NCBI GenBank assembly: GCA_036171675.1
Contig: JAVHRO010000121.1
Span: forward strand, 14,416-78,415
Reading direction: 5' to 3'
Origin: Vicingus sp036171675
GTDB taxonomy: Bacteria; Bacteroidota; Bacteroidia; Flavobacteriales_E; Vicingaceae
DNA length: 64,000 nt
Below the pieces are notes generated by a model, which made no database searches, was not told the origin of the DNA, and worked only from the letters and a program-made list of their open reading frames with translations. The translations under genes and the position numbers were made by a program. Numbering within the stretch: position 1 is the first letter of the stretch; each line of letters starts with the position of its first letter. Positions 1 through 7,572 of this stretch are shown here, piece after piece.

Positions 1-648
1 ACCTTGTTAAAAGGAACCATTACCGACAAAAAAACAGGTGAGCCTTTAAAAGCCACTATAGAAATTTATGACAATGACAATGGGAAATTAGTAGGAGTTT
101 TTGAATCAAATAGTACTACTGGAAAATACATGGTTTCATTGCCTGCTGGGGTTAATTATGGCTTAAGTGTTAAAGCTCCTGGCTATCTTTTCTATTCCGA
201 AAATTTTAATATAGCCAAAGATGCCGCCTTTAAGGAGGTGGTTAAGGATATTGGATTAGATAAATTGGAAGTAGGTAAAAAGGTGGTATTAAAAAATATT
301 TTTTATGAATACAATAAATCAAGTCTAACATCAGCTTCATTTAATGAATTGAATAAAATTATTGAGTTGTTAAATAGTAATCCAAAAATTAAAATTGAAA
401 TTTCGGCACATACCGATTCTAGAGGCAGCGACGCGTATAATAACAATTTGTCACAAGAAAGGGCTCAATCTTGTGTAGATTACTTAGTGTCTAAAAATGT
501 AGACCAAAATAGGCTAATAGCCAAAGGATATGGTAAAAAACAATTGTTAATTTCCGATATAGAAATTGCCAAAATTTCAACTGAAGAAGCTAAGGAAGAA
601 GCTCATCAGCAAAATAGACGAACAGAGTTTAAAATTGTAGAAAATTAG
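1..648 (+). CDS. OmpA-family outer-membrane protein, C-terminal part (5' end outside window)
   Basis: The reading frame is open from base 1, so the start lies upstream and this is only the C-terminal part. Residues 1 to about 80 look like a carboxypeptidase-regulatory-like (Ig-type) domain beginning LKGTITDKKTGEPLKA. Residues about 95-215 form an OmpA C-terminal peptidoglycan-binding domain: the motif AHTDSRG holds the Asp and RRTEF holds the Arg that contact diaminopimelate in the family. A 15-20 residue acidic insert (around ISTEEAKEEAHQQ) lies just before RRTEF. In Bacteroidota such proteins often carry TPR or WD40-like repeats upstream, but that part is not visible. The protein probably anchors the outer membrane to peptidoglycan. 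The domain call is firm; the family subtype is open. Confidence 0.9.
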   Translation, partial: TLLKGTITDKKTGEPLKATIEIYDNDNGKLVGVFESNSTTGKYMVSLPAGVNYGLSVKAPGYLFYSENFNIAKDAAFKEVVKDIGLDKLEVGKKVVLKNIFYEYNKSSLTSASFNELNKIIELLNSNPKIKIEISAHTDSRGSDAYNNNLSQERAQSCVDYLVSKNVDQNRLIAKGYGKKQLLISDIEIAKISTEEAKEEAHQQNRRTEFKIVEN

Positions 649-678
649 TTGGTATTGAAAATATCCTTACCTAACTAT

Positions 679-707
679 TTGGTTATAAGATAAAATTACT
701 ATCTTTG
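679..707 (+). promoter_or_regulatory. Bacteroidota-type promoter of rpsF-rpsR-rplI
   Basis: A TTG at 679-681 lies 18 bases before TATCTTTG at 700-707. This fits the TTG-N(17-23)-TAnnTTTG consensus of the Bacteroidota primary sigma factor. It is 43 bases upstream of the chosen rpsF start and supports a short leader of about 40 nt. Confidence 0.75.
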
Positions 708-749
708 CCATCCTTAAAAAAATTAGTATTAACAAAAAATAAATTGGAA

Positions 750-1091
750 ATGACAAAACGTTATGAAACTGTTTTCATTTTAACTCCCGTTTTATCTGCA
801 GATCAGGTAAAGGAAACAGTTGTAAAATTTAAACAAACACTAAAAGATGGTGGCGCAAAACTGCTACATGAAGATGATTGGGGACTAAGAAAATTAGCCT
901 ATCCAATTCAAAAAAAATCAACCGGTTTTTACCATTTGTTCGAATACGAAGCTGAAGGTGATTTTATTGCTACTTTAGAAATAGGATTGAAAAGAGACGA
1001 AAAAATTATGCGTTTTCTTACAGTTTCTATGGATAAGCATGCAATTGCATTCGCAGAATCTCGTAAAAACAGAAAACCAGTACAAGCTTAA
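750..1091 (+). CDS. rpsF: 30S ribosomal protein S6
   Basis: S6 of the small subunit platform; it pairs with S18. The start at 750 gives MTKRYETVFILTPVLS, the usual S6 N-terminus, and a 113-residue protein. An in-frame TTG at 705 would add 15 residues but overlaps the TAnnTTTG promoter element, so it is rejected. The fold core includes GGAKLLHEDDWGLRKLAYPI, typical of S6. It is first in an operon with rpsR (26-base gap) and rplI. No priB-like gene lies between them. Confidence 0.97.
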   Translation: MTKRYETVFILTPVLSADQVKETVVKFKQTLKDGGAKLLHEDDWGLRKLAYPIQKKSTGFYHLFEYEAEGDFIATLEIGLKRDEKIMRFLTVSMDKHAIAFAESRKNRKPVQA

Positions 1092-1117
1092 GTTGAACTT
1101 TTAAAAATCTAAAAATC

Positions 1118-1387
1118 ATGTCAGAAAATACATCAGACGTAAGATATCTTACCCCACCCAACATTGAATTACAAAAAGAAAAATATTGTAGATTCAAAAA
1201 AAATAAAATTAAATATATCGATTACAAAGACGAAAAATTTTTACTTGCATTTGTAAACGAACAAGGTAAATTGTTACCACGAAGAATTACTGGAACATCG
1301 TTAAAATATCAACGAAAAGTTGGTCAAGCAATTAAAAGAGCTAGACACATCGCTTTAATGCCTTATGTGGCAGATATGTTAAAATAA
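1118..1387 (+). CDS. rpsR: 30S ribosomal protein S18
   Basis: Small-subunit protein S18, 89 residues. It holds the family core CRFKKNKIKYIDYKD and the C-terminal RRITGTSLKYQRKVGQAIK followed by RARHIALMPY, which form the rRNA- and S6-contacting surface. It lies between rpsF and rplI in the normal S6-S18-L9 order. The start ATG at 1118 gives MSENTSDVRYLTPP, a short N-terminal tail seen in other Bacteroidota. Confidence 0.97.
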   Translation: MSENTSDVRYLTPPNIELQKEKYCRFKKNKIKYIDYKDEKFLLAFVNEQGKLLPRRITGTSLKYQRKVGQAIKRARHIALMPYVADMLK

Positions 1388-1390
1388 TTT

Positions 1391-1397
1391 AAGGAGG
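1391..1397 (+). promoter_or_regulatory. strong Shine-Dalgarno site of rplI
   Basis: AAGGAGG lies 9 bases before the rplI ATG. Such a full anti-16S match is rare in this window, where most genes have only A-rich leaders, as is general in Bacteroidota. Confidence 0.7.
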
Positions 1398-1406
1398 CAT
1401 TAAACT

Positions 1407-1856
1407 ATGAAAATTATATTAAAAGACAACATCGATAACCTAGGGTTTAAAGATGAAATAGTTACGGTAAAAGATGGTTACGGAAGAAACTTTTTAATAC
1501 CAAGAGGTCTAGCTAGCATTGCTACCAAATCAACTTTAAGAGTTCACGAAGAAAACTTAAAACAAAGAGCCGTAAAAGATAAAAAAATTAAAGACGAAGC
1601 TGTTAAAACTGCCGAAACATTGAAAGCTGCAAAAGTTGTGGTTGGTGCAAAAGCTGGTGAAAACGGTAAAATATTTGGTTCAGTTAATACCATTCAATTA
1701 GCTGAAGCTATTGAAAAATTAGGATTAACAATCGACAAAAAATACATTAGAATTAAAGGTGAAACCATCAAAGCGTTAGGTTCTTACGAAGCAGATGCTA
1801 GATTGCATAAAGATGTAGAGGTTACTTTTAAGTTTGATGTGGTAGAAGATAAGTAA
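1407..1856 (+). CDS. rplI: 50S ribosomal protein L9
   Basis: L9, 149 residues, a normal length. The N-terminal rRNA-binding domain is clear (MKIILKDNIDNLGFKDEIV, then GYGRNFLIPRGLA). The long connecting helix follows (about residues 40-75), then the C-terminal domain with GKIFGSVNTIQLAEAI. It is the last gene of the rpsF operon. A hairpin at 1917-1943 follows, but it lies beyond the next promoter, so the end of this operon is not sharply defined. Confidence 0.97.
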   Translation: MKIILKDNIDNLGFKDEIVTVKDGYGRNFLIPRGLASIATKSTLRVHEENLKQRAVKDKKIKDEAVKTAETLKAAKVVVGAKAGENGKIFGSVNTIQLAEAIEKLGLTIDKKYIRIKGETIKALGSYEADARLHKDVEVTFKFDVVEDK

Positions 1857-1864
1857 TTATTTTT

Positions 1865-1894
1865 TTGCTACTTAAAAATATAATTGTATCTTTG
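1865..1894 (+). promoter_or_regulatory. promoter of rimP-nusA-infB
   Basis: TTG at 1865-1867, a 19-base spacer, and TATCTTTG at 1887-1894 fit the Bacteroidota consensus. Transcription would begin near 1900 and give a leader of about 50 nt that contains the hairpin at 1917-1940. Confidence 0.7.
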
Positions 1895-1916
1895 TAATTC
1901 AAAATAAAGAAGGTGT

Positions 1917-1943
1917 AAGAGGGGACGTAAGTCCCCTCTTTTT
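1917..1943 (+). terminator. leader hairpin with U-run before rimP (terminator or attenuator)
   Basis: A perfect 10-bp stem (AAGAGGGGAC at 1917-1926, GTCCCCTCTT at 1931-1940) with a GTAA loop is followed by further T residues. It looks like an intrinsic terminator. Because it lies downstream of the rimP promoter and 10 bases before the rimP start, it is either the shared end of the rplI operon or a regulatory leader structure for rimP-nusA-infB. Confidence 0.6.
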
Positions 1944-1953
1944 ATGATGAAAA

Positions 1954-2421
1954 ATGATAACTAAAGAACAAATATTAGTACTACTAAAAGATAAGCTTGT
2001 CGAAAGTCAAGTTTTTGTTGTAGAATTAGAAATTAAGTCTGGCAACAATATTTATTTAGAAATTGATAGTATTAAAGGTGTTAGTATTAAGGATTGTGTT
2101 GATTTTAGTCGTCAAATAGAACATAATTTAGATAGAGAAACTGAAGATTTTGAGTTGCACGTATCTTCTCCTGGATTGGATAAACCGTTAAGAGTATTTC
2201 AACAATATGTAAAAAATATTGGTAGAGAGTTAAAAATTGTGCTTACAAACAATGAACTACTTGAAGGTAAACTAAAAGAAGTGAATTCAGAGGAAATAGT
2301 GATAACCTATACCTTAATAGAAAAAATTGAAGGTAAAAAGAAAAAACAAACAACAATAAAAGAAGAAACAATACCATTTACCAAAATAAAAGAATCAACA
2401 ATAATTATATCGTTTAAATAA
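1954..2421 (+). CDS. rimP: ribosome maturation factor RimP
   Basis: RimP assists maturation of the 30S subunit. The protein has 155 residues. The N-terminal alpha/beta domain has the signature VSIKDCVDFSRQIEHNLD and the family marker HVSSPGLDKPLR near residues 69-80; the C-terminal part is an Sm-like barrel ending in a Lys-rich loop. It is the first gene of the rimP-nusA-infB operon, with only 7 bases before nusA. A start at 1954 fits the family N-terminus. Confidence 0.95.
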   Translation: MITKEQILVLLKDKLVESQVFVVELEIKSGNNIYLEIDSIKGVSIKDCVDFSRQIEHNLDRETEDFELHVSSPGLDKPLRVFQQYVKNIGRELKIVLTNNELLEGKLKEVNSEEIVITYTLIEKIEGKKKKQTTIKEETIPFTKIKESTIIISFK

Positions 2422-2428
2422 TTTTTAC

Positions 2429-3667
2429 ATGGAAAGTTTAAGCTTAATAGACTCGTTTCAGGAATTCAAAGAATTCAAAGATATTGATAGAGCTACCCTA
2501 ATGAGTATTTTAGAAAGTGTTTTTAGAAGCACAATAAAAAGGAGATTTGGCGATGATTCCAATTTCGACTTTATCGTAAATGTGGATAAAGGTGACCTTG
2601 AGATATGGCGTAACCGAGAAATAGTTCCTGATGGTGAAGTAGAAGATGAAAACAAAGAAATAGCCTATTCTGATGCTATAAAAATTGAACCTGATTTTGA
2701 AATAGGTGAAGAAGTATCTGAAGAAGTAAAAATGAATGATTTTGGACGTAGAGCAGTATTATCTCTTCGTCAAAATTTAATGTCGAAGGTGCTTGAATTA
2801 GAAAAAGACAATCTGTATAAACAATATAAAGATCGAGTTGGAGAATTAATTACTGGAGAAATTTATCAAGTGTGGAAAAGAGAAATTCTTATTTTGGATG
2901 ATGAAAACAATGAATTAATTTTACCTAAAAATGAGCAAATAAATAGTGATAGATATAAAAAAGGTGATACCGTAAGAGCCGTTGTAGTTCGAGTAGAAAT
3001 GAAAAACAACAAACCGCTAATTATCTTATCTCGAACATCGCCTTTATTTTTAGAAAGATTGTTTGAACTTGAAGTTCCTGAAATTTATGATGGACTTATT
3101 ACCATTAAAAAAATTGTTCGTGAACCAGGAGAAAGAGCCAAAGTAGCTGTAGAATCATATGATGATAGAATAGATCCAGTAGGAGCTTGTGTTGGTATGA
3201 AAGGGGCTAGAATACATGGTATTGTTAGAGAATTACGTAATGAAAACATTGATGTAATTAACTATACCACAAATACCGATTTATACATTCAGCGAGCATT
3301 AAGCCCAGCAAAAATTACGGCAATTAAATTAGATAGAGAAACCAATAGAGCTGAAGTATTTTTAAAGCCAGATCAAGTTTCACTTGCAATTGGTAAAGGC
3401 GGGCATAATATTAAATTAGCTGGCAAACTAGTTGGCTTTGAAATAGATGTTTACCGTGATATGGAAAATGACGTAGATGATGTTGCATTGGATGATTTCT
3501 CTGATGAAATAGAAGCATGGGTTATTGCAGAGCTTAAATCTATCGGTTGTGATTCGGCAAAAAGTGTGTTGGAATTATCGGTAGAAGAATTAGTAAAACG
3601 AACAGATTTGGAAATTGAAACCGTAGAAGATGTAATGAGTATTCTACGTGCAGAATTTGAAAATTAA
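2429..3667 (+). CDS. nusA: transcription termination/antitermination factor NusA
   Basis: NusA, 412 residues. In order: the N-terminal RNA-polymerase-binding domain (1-130), an S1 domain (about 135-200, GELITGEIYQVWKREILIL), then KH1 (around residue 250, VGACVGMKGARIHGIVREL) and KH2 (around 320, SLAIGKGGHNIKLA). A short helical tail follows; the long acidic AR repeats of E. coli NusA are absent, which is usual for Bacteroidota. It modulates pausing and termination. It lies between rimP and infB. A terminator-like hairpin separates it from infB. Confidence 0.96.
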   Translation: MESLSLIDSFQEFKEFKDIDRATLMSILESVFRSTIKRRFGDDSNFDFIVNVDKGDLEIWRNREIVPDGEVEDENKEIAYSDAIKIEPDFEIGEEVSEEVKMNDFGRRAVLSLRQNLMSKVLELEKDNLYKQYKDRVGELITGEIYQVWKREILILDDENNELILPKNEQINSDRYKKGDTVRAVVVRVEMKNNKPLIILSRTSPLFLERLFELEVPEIYDGLITIKKIVREPGERAKVAVESYDDRIDPVGACVGMKGARIHGIVRELRNENIDVINYTTNTDLYIQRALSPAKITAIKLDRETNRAEVFLKPDQVSLAIGKGGHNIKLAGKLVGFEIDVYRDMENDVDDVALDDFSDEIEAWVIAELKSIGCDSAKSVLELSVEELVKRTDLEIETVEDVMSILRAEFEN

Positions 3668-3673
3668 TAATAT

Positions 3674-3709
3674 CTCAAGTTAAGAAATTAATTCTTAGCT
3701 TGAGTTTTT
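3674..3709 (+). terminator. intrinsic terminator-like hairpin between nusA and infB
   Basis: A 13-bp stem (CTCAAGTTAAGAA at 3674-3686, TTCTTAGCTTGAG at 3692-3704, one G-T pair) with a 5-base loop is followed by five T residues. It lies inside what is normally one operon. No consensus promoter was found between it and infB, so it is likely to be partial, or a processing site. Confidence 0.6.
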
Positions 3710-3766
3710 CTGGAGTATAAATCTCCACAACAAAATATCGTTGATATTTAAAAAGAGTAAAATAAT

Positions 3767-6439
3767 ATGTCTGACGGAACAACAGTAAAAAGATTAAGTA
3801 AAGTAGCTAGAGAGTTTAACGTAGGAATAAACACTTTAGTGGATTTTCTTTCATCAAAAGGTGTTCAAATAGAAAATAATCCTAACTCAAAAATTGATGA
3901 AAATGCGTATCGAATTTTGTTAGGCGAATTTCAATCTGAAAAAAGTGTAAAAGAGGAATCAAAATTGGTTTCAATTGGAACCCAAAAAGAAACTATATCA
4001 CTTGAAGGACACGATGTTAAACCAGCTGAAAAAATTGAGGTTAAACACACAGAGCCTACACCGCAACCATCAATTAAAGAAACTCCTAAAGAGGAAGAAA
4101 TAAAAGTAGTGGGTAGAATTGATCTTTCTGCGTTAAATTTAAAAACTCGTCCTGATAAAAAAGTAAAAATAAAAGAAGAGCCAATTGCTCCAGCGCCGAT
4201 AGAAGAATCACCTATTGCAGTCGTTGAAGAAAAAGTAGAGCAAAAAACGAATGTTCGTGAGGAAATTGAGACACGTTATGAAAAAATTGCTTCACCAAAA
4301 ATTCTAGGAAAAATTGAATTACCTGTAGAACGCAAGATTGAGAAAAAACCTACTCCAGCCATACCAAATACTAATAATGGCGATAAAAAACCAGTAAATA
4401 ACCAACAAGATTTAAACAAGAAGAAGAGAAAAAGGATAGAACGTAAAATTGATGTAAATACTACACAAAAGAAACCACCTTTTAAAGGAGCGACTACCAA
4501 TGCTGGAAAAGTTGAACGAAAAGCAGAGCTTACAGAACAGCAAATTCAGGATCAGATTAAAGAAACTCTTGCTAAATTAACTAGTGGAGGTGGTAAAAGT
4601 AAAGCATCGAAATATCGTAGAGAAAAACGTCAAGCCGTTAGTGAACAAACTCAAAAAGATGTTGAACAATCAGAAGTAGATAAAAAAACGCTAAAAGCCA
4701 CTGAATTTGTTTCGGTTAGCGAAATAGCAAAGATGATGGATATTGGCGTTAACGACATTATCGGTGCGTGTATGAGTCTTGGTATGTTTGTTTCAATTAA
4801 TCAACGACTAGATGCCGAAACCATTGCAATCATTGCTGAAGAATATGGTTTTAAAGTGGAATTTGTTTCGGCAATTGAAGAAACAGAAACACTTTTAGAA
4901 ATAAAAGACGATGAAAAAGATTTAACTGAAAGATCACCAATTGTAACCGTAATGGGGCATGTAGATCATGGTAAAACTTCATTATTGGATTATATCCGAA
5001 AAGCGAATGTGATAGCTGGAGAAGCTGGTGGAATTACACAGCATATTGGCGCCTATTCAGTGGAACTTAAGAATGGAAAAAAAGTTACTTTCTTAGATAC
5101 ACCTGGTCACGAAGCCTTTACAGCCATGCGTGCTAGGGGTGCTCAAGTTACTGACGTTGTAATTGTTGTAATTGCCGCTGATGATAGCGTAATGCCTCAA
5201 ACAAAAGAAGCAATAAATCATGCTCAGGCAGCTGGCGTACCGATAATCTTTGCAATTAATAAAATTGATAAGCCTGGTGCTAATCCAGATAAAGTTCGCG
5301 AAGAATTATCGCAAATGAATATTTTAGTTGAAGAATGGGGCGGAAAATACCAATCACAAGAAATTTCTGCTAAATTGGGAAAAGGAGTTGAAGAATTATT
5401 GGAGAAGGTAATTTTAGAAGCAGAAATGTTGGATTTAAAGGCGAACCCAGATAGAAATGCTATTGGTACTGTTATTGAATCCGAATTAGATAAAGGAAGA
5501 GGATATGTTTCAACAATCTTAGTCCAAACAGGAAGTATGAAACTTGGTGATGCTATTTTAGCTGGTTGTTATAGTGGTAAAATTAAAGCCATGTTTAACG
5601 AACGTGGTCAAAATGTTAAATTAGCTGGACCGTCTACGCCTGTATCTATTCTTGGTTTAAATGGAGCTCCTAGTGCTGGTGATAAATTTCATATCATGGA
5701 TGATGAGAAAGCTGCTAGAGTTATTGCAGAGCGTCGTTTACAGTTACAAAGAGAACAAGGTGTTCGAACTCAAAAACATATTACACTTGACGAAATTGGT
5801 AGACGACTAGCAATTGGTGACTTTAAAGAATTAAATATCATTATAAAAGGTGACGTTGATGGTTCTATCGAAGCACTTTCTGACTCGTTACAGAAATTAT
5901 CAACTGATCAGGTTCAGGTAAACGTAATTCATAAATCAGTTGGTCAAATTAGTGAATCTGATGTAATGTTAGCGGCAGCTTCAGAAGCCATTATTATTGG
6001 TTTCCAGGTTCGTCCCTCAGTAAATGCCCGAAAAATTGCTGAACGTGAACAAATTGATATTCGATTGTATTCTATTATTTACGATGCAATTAACGAATTA
6101 AAAGACGCAATGGAAGGTATGTTGGCACCTAAATTCGAAGAAAAAATTGTTGCTACGGTTGAAATTAGAGAAGTATTTAAAATTTCTAAAGTGGGAACCA
6201 TTGCAGGTTGTATGGTGTTAGATGGTAAAATAGATCGTAAAAACAAAATAAGATTAATCCGTGAAGGAATTGTTGTATTCACGGGTGAATTAGGTTCATT
6301 AAAACGATTTAAAGATGATGTGAAGGATGTATCGAAAGGTTATGAGTGCGGATTAAATATTAATAATTATAACGATATTAAAGAAAATGATATTGTTGAA
6401 GCCTTCGAAATGGTTGAGGTAAAACAAAAATTGAAGTAA
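3767..6439 (+). CDS. infB: translation initiation factor IF-2
   Basis: IF-2, 890 residues, GTPase that brings initiator tRNA to the 30S subunit. Residues 1-60 form the small N-terminal IF2_N helical domain (VKRLSKVAREFNVGI). Residues 60-310 are a Lys/Glu/Pro-rich linker of low complexity. A second IF2_N copy lies near 320-370. The G domain starts near residue 390 with GHVDHGKTSLLDYI (G1), DTPGHEAF (G3) and NKID (G4). Domains II, III and IV follow. The length is normal for the phylum. The gene ends 12 bases before a long bidirectional terminator. Confidence 0.97.
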   Translation: MSDGTTVKRLSKVAREFNVGINTLVDFLSSKGVQIENNPNSKIDENAYRILLGEFQSEKSVKEESKLVSIGTQKETISLEGHDVKPAEKIEVKHTEPTPQPSIKETPKEEEIKVVGRIDLSALNLKTRPDKKVKIKEEPIAPAPIEESPIAVVEEKVEQKTNVREEIETRYEKIASPKILGKIELPVERKIEKKPTPAIPNTNNGDKKPVNNQQDLNKKKRKRIERKIDVNTTQKKPPFKGATTNAGKVERKAELTEQQIQDQIKETLAKLTSGGGKSKASKYRREKRQAVSEQTQKDVEQSEVDKKTLKATEFVSVSEIAKMMDIGVNDIIGACMSLGMFVSINQRLDAETIAIIAEEYGFKVEFVSAIEETETLLEIKDDEKDLTERSPIVTVMGHVDHGKTSLLDYIRKANVIAGEAGGITQHIGAYSVELKNGKKVTFLDTPGHEAFTAMRARGAQVTDVVIVVIAADDSVMPQTKEAINHAQAAGVPIIFAINKIDKPGANPDKVREELSQMNILVEEWGGKYQSQEISAKLGKGVEELLEKVILEAEMLDLKANPDRNAIGTVIESELDKGRGYVSTILVQTGSMKLGDAILAGCYSGKIKAMFNERGQNVKLAGPSTPVSILGLNGAPSAGDKFHIMDDEKAARVIAERRLQLQREQGVRTQKHITLDEIGRRLAIGDFKELNIIIKGDVDGSIEALSDSLQKLSTDQVQVNVIHKSVGQISESDVMLAAASEAIIIGFQVRPSVNARKIAEREQIDIRLYSIIYDAINELKDAMEGMLAPKFEEKIVATVEIREVFKISKVGTIAGCMVLDGKIDRKNKIRLIREGIVVFTGELGSLKRFKDDVKDVSKGYECGLNINNYNDIKENDIVEAFEMVEVKQKLK

Positions 6440-6450
6440 AATAATTAGTT

Positions 6451-6503
6451 TAAATCAAAAAAAATAACCTAAAAGAAACCTTTAGGTTATTTTTTTTGAT
6501 TTA
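6451..6503. terminator. bidirectional terminator between infB and the DUF6624-like gene
   Basis: Perfect 23-bp arms (6451-6473 and 6481-6503) enclose a 7-base loop. The core is ATAACCTAAA / TTTAGGTTAT, flanked by A- and T-runs, so both strands read as stem plus U-run. The stop codon of the minus-strand gene (6487-6489) lies inside the right arm. Confidence 0.9.
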
Positions 6504-7485
6504 GTACATCATATAATTCTTTAGGAAACTCTTGTGCATTTGCCCAAAATTCGAGTTCAATAGAGCAAAGCCCAACAGATTTTCTACGTATGTTTAGCTC
6601 TTCTGGTTTATCAATGCAATTGGCTATTTTAGCACAATATGAGGTTTTAAAAATAGTAAAGTAGATTTGAGGTTGAGCTAACGCTGTTTTTGAAATGTCG
6701 GTTAAATAAGCGAGATAATAGGGAGGAAGATTCCCTAACACCATCTCCTTTTTAATTTGTTGTACGATGGGTTCCCAAATACAATTTACCTGAAATAATT
6801 CGTCAATTTTTTGATTTTTGTATTTTAGCATAAACATCGCAGTATTAGATGCGTCGCCTACTTTTTCTTGTGTTGGGAATCCTTTGTCAATAATTAATTG
6901 AGCAAGTTTGAAGAAATTAATTGAATCTTGTTTAATCTCTGCTTTCCATTGGTCCAATGAATCTTTAGTCTCAAACTCTTCATAAACCTCATCGCCATCA
7001 ATAACTGTTACTTTAAATTTTCGTGTAGTTAAACTTGCCTTTTGTAATTCAACAATTTGTTTATAATAAACGGAATCTATTTTTATTTTAAGTTCTTCCT
7101 CAAGTGATACATTGTGCCATTTATCGTAATTTACATTAAAAATTAAATACAAATGATTTTCTCGAAATTTATCCAAATCGTACATGTTTTCAACCTGTTG
7201 TTTGGTGATGCCTTTTTTCACTGCTTTTTCTAAATAAAACAATGTTTTATCGAATTGGTTATTCAGTGAATACGCTCTGGCGAAGAAAAATAATTCGTCT
7301 TTTTTAACAAATTTATTGTCTTTTAACGAATCAATAGTTTCGACGGCTTTATAGTAGATGCCTCTGTTATAATTGCCAGTTGTTGTTTTATAAAAAGTAT
7401 CGAAACGGTAATGTTCTTCAATAAAATTTTGAGCGTTTAAATATGGTGTTGTTATGAGAATAATAAACAAGAAGAGGCTTTTCAT
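6487..7485 (-). CDS. secreted protein with DUF6624-like C-terminal domain
   Basis: 332 residues. A signal peptide ends near PYLNAQ (residues 14-19). Residues 20-120 look like TPR-type helices (FFFARAYSLNNQFDKTLFYLEKA). Residues about 195-325 resemble DUF6624: IIDKGFPTQEKVGDASNTA, then PPYYLAYLTDI, AQPQIYFTIF, and NIRRKSVGL near the end. The function of that domain is not known. It is a single gene between two terminators (7517-7543 upstream, 6451-6503 at its end). A near-consensus TACATTTG lies just upstream on the minus strand (complement of 7491-7498). The domain call is from memory of the family pattern and should be treated as likely, not proven. Confidence 0.75.
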   Translation of the reverse strand: MKSLFLFIILITTPYLNAQNFIEEHYRFDTFYKTTTGNYNRGIYYKAVETIDSLKDNKFVKKDELFFFARAYSLNNQFDKTLFYLEKAVKKGITKQQVENMYDLDKFRENHLYLIFNVNYDKWHNVSLEEELKIKIDSVYYKQIVELQKASLTTRKFKVTVIDGDEVYEEFETKDSLDQWKAEIKQDSINFFKLAQLIIDKGFPTQEKVGDASNTAMFMLKYKNQKIDELFQVNCIWEPIVQQIKKEMVLGNLPPYYLAYLTDISKTALAQPQIYFTIFKTSYCAKIANCIDKPEELNIRRKSVGLCSIELEFWANAQEFPKELYDVLNQKK

Positions 7486-7516
7486 ATAATCAAATGTAGC
7501 GATAATTTTAAAACAA

Positions 7517-7543
7517 AAAACGCCCCTTAAAAAGGAGCGTTTT
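7517..7543 (-). terminator. terminator of the TonB-dependent receptor gene
   Basis: Arms at 7517-7528 and 7532-7543 (AAAACGCCCCTT and AAGGAGCGTTTT) pair with one mismatch. On the minus strand the hairpin is followed by a T-run. It lies 30 bases after the receptor stop. Confidence 0.75.
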
Positions 7544-7572
7544 AAAGTTTAACCTATCAAAATTAAACCAAA

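Noticed and set aside
705..749. Upstream TTG start extending rpsF by 15 codons
   Set aside because: It overlaps the promoter element TATCTTTG (700-707), and the S6 family N-terminus begins at 750.
708..749. S6:S18-type regulatory leader before rpsF
   Set aside because: The leader is only about 40 nt, has no CCG bulge motif and no clear stem.
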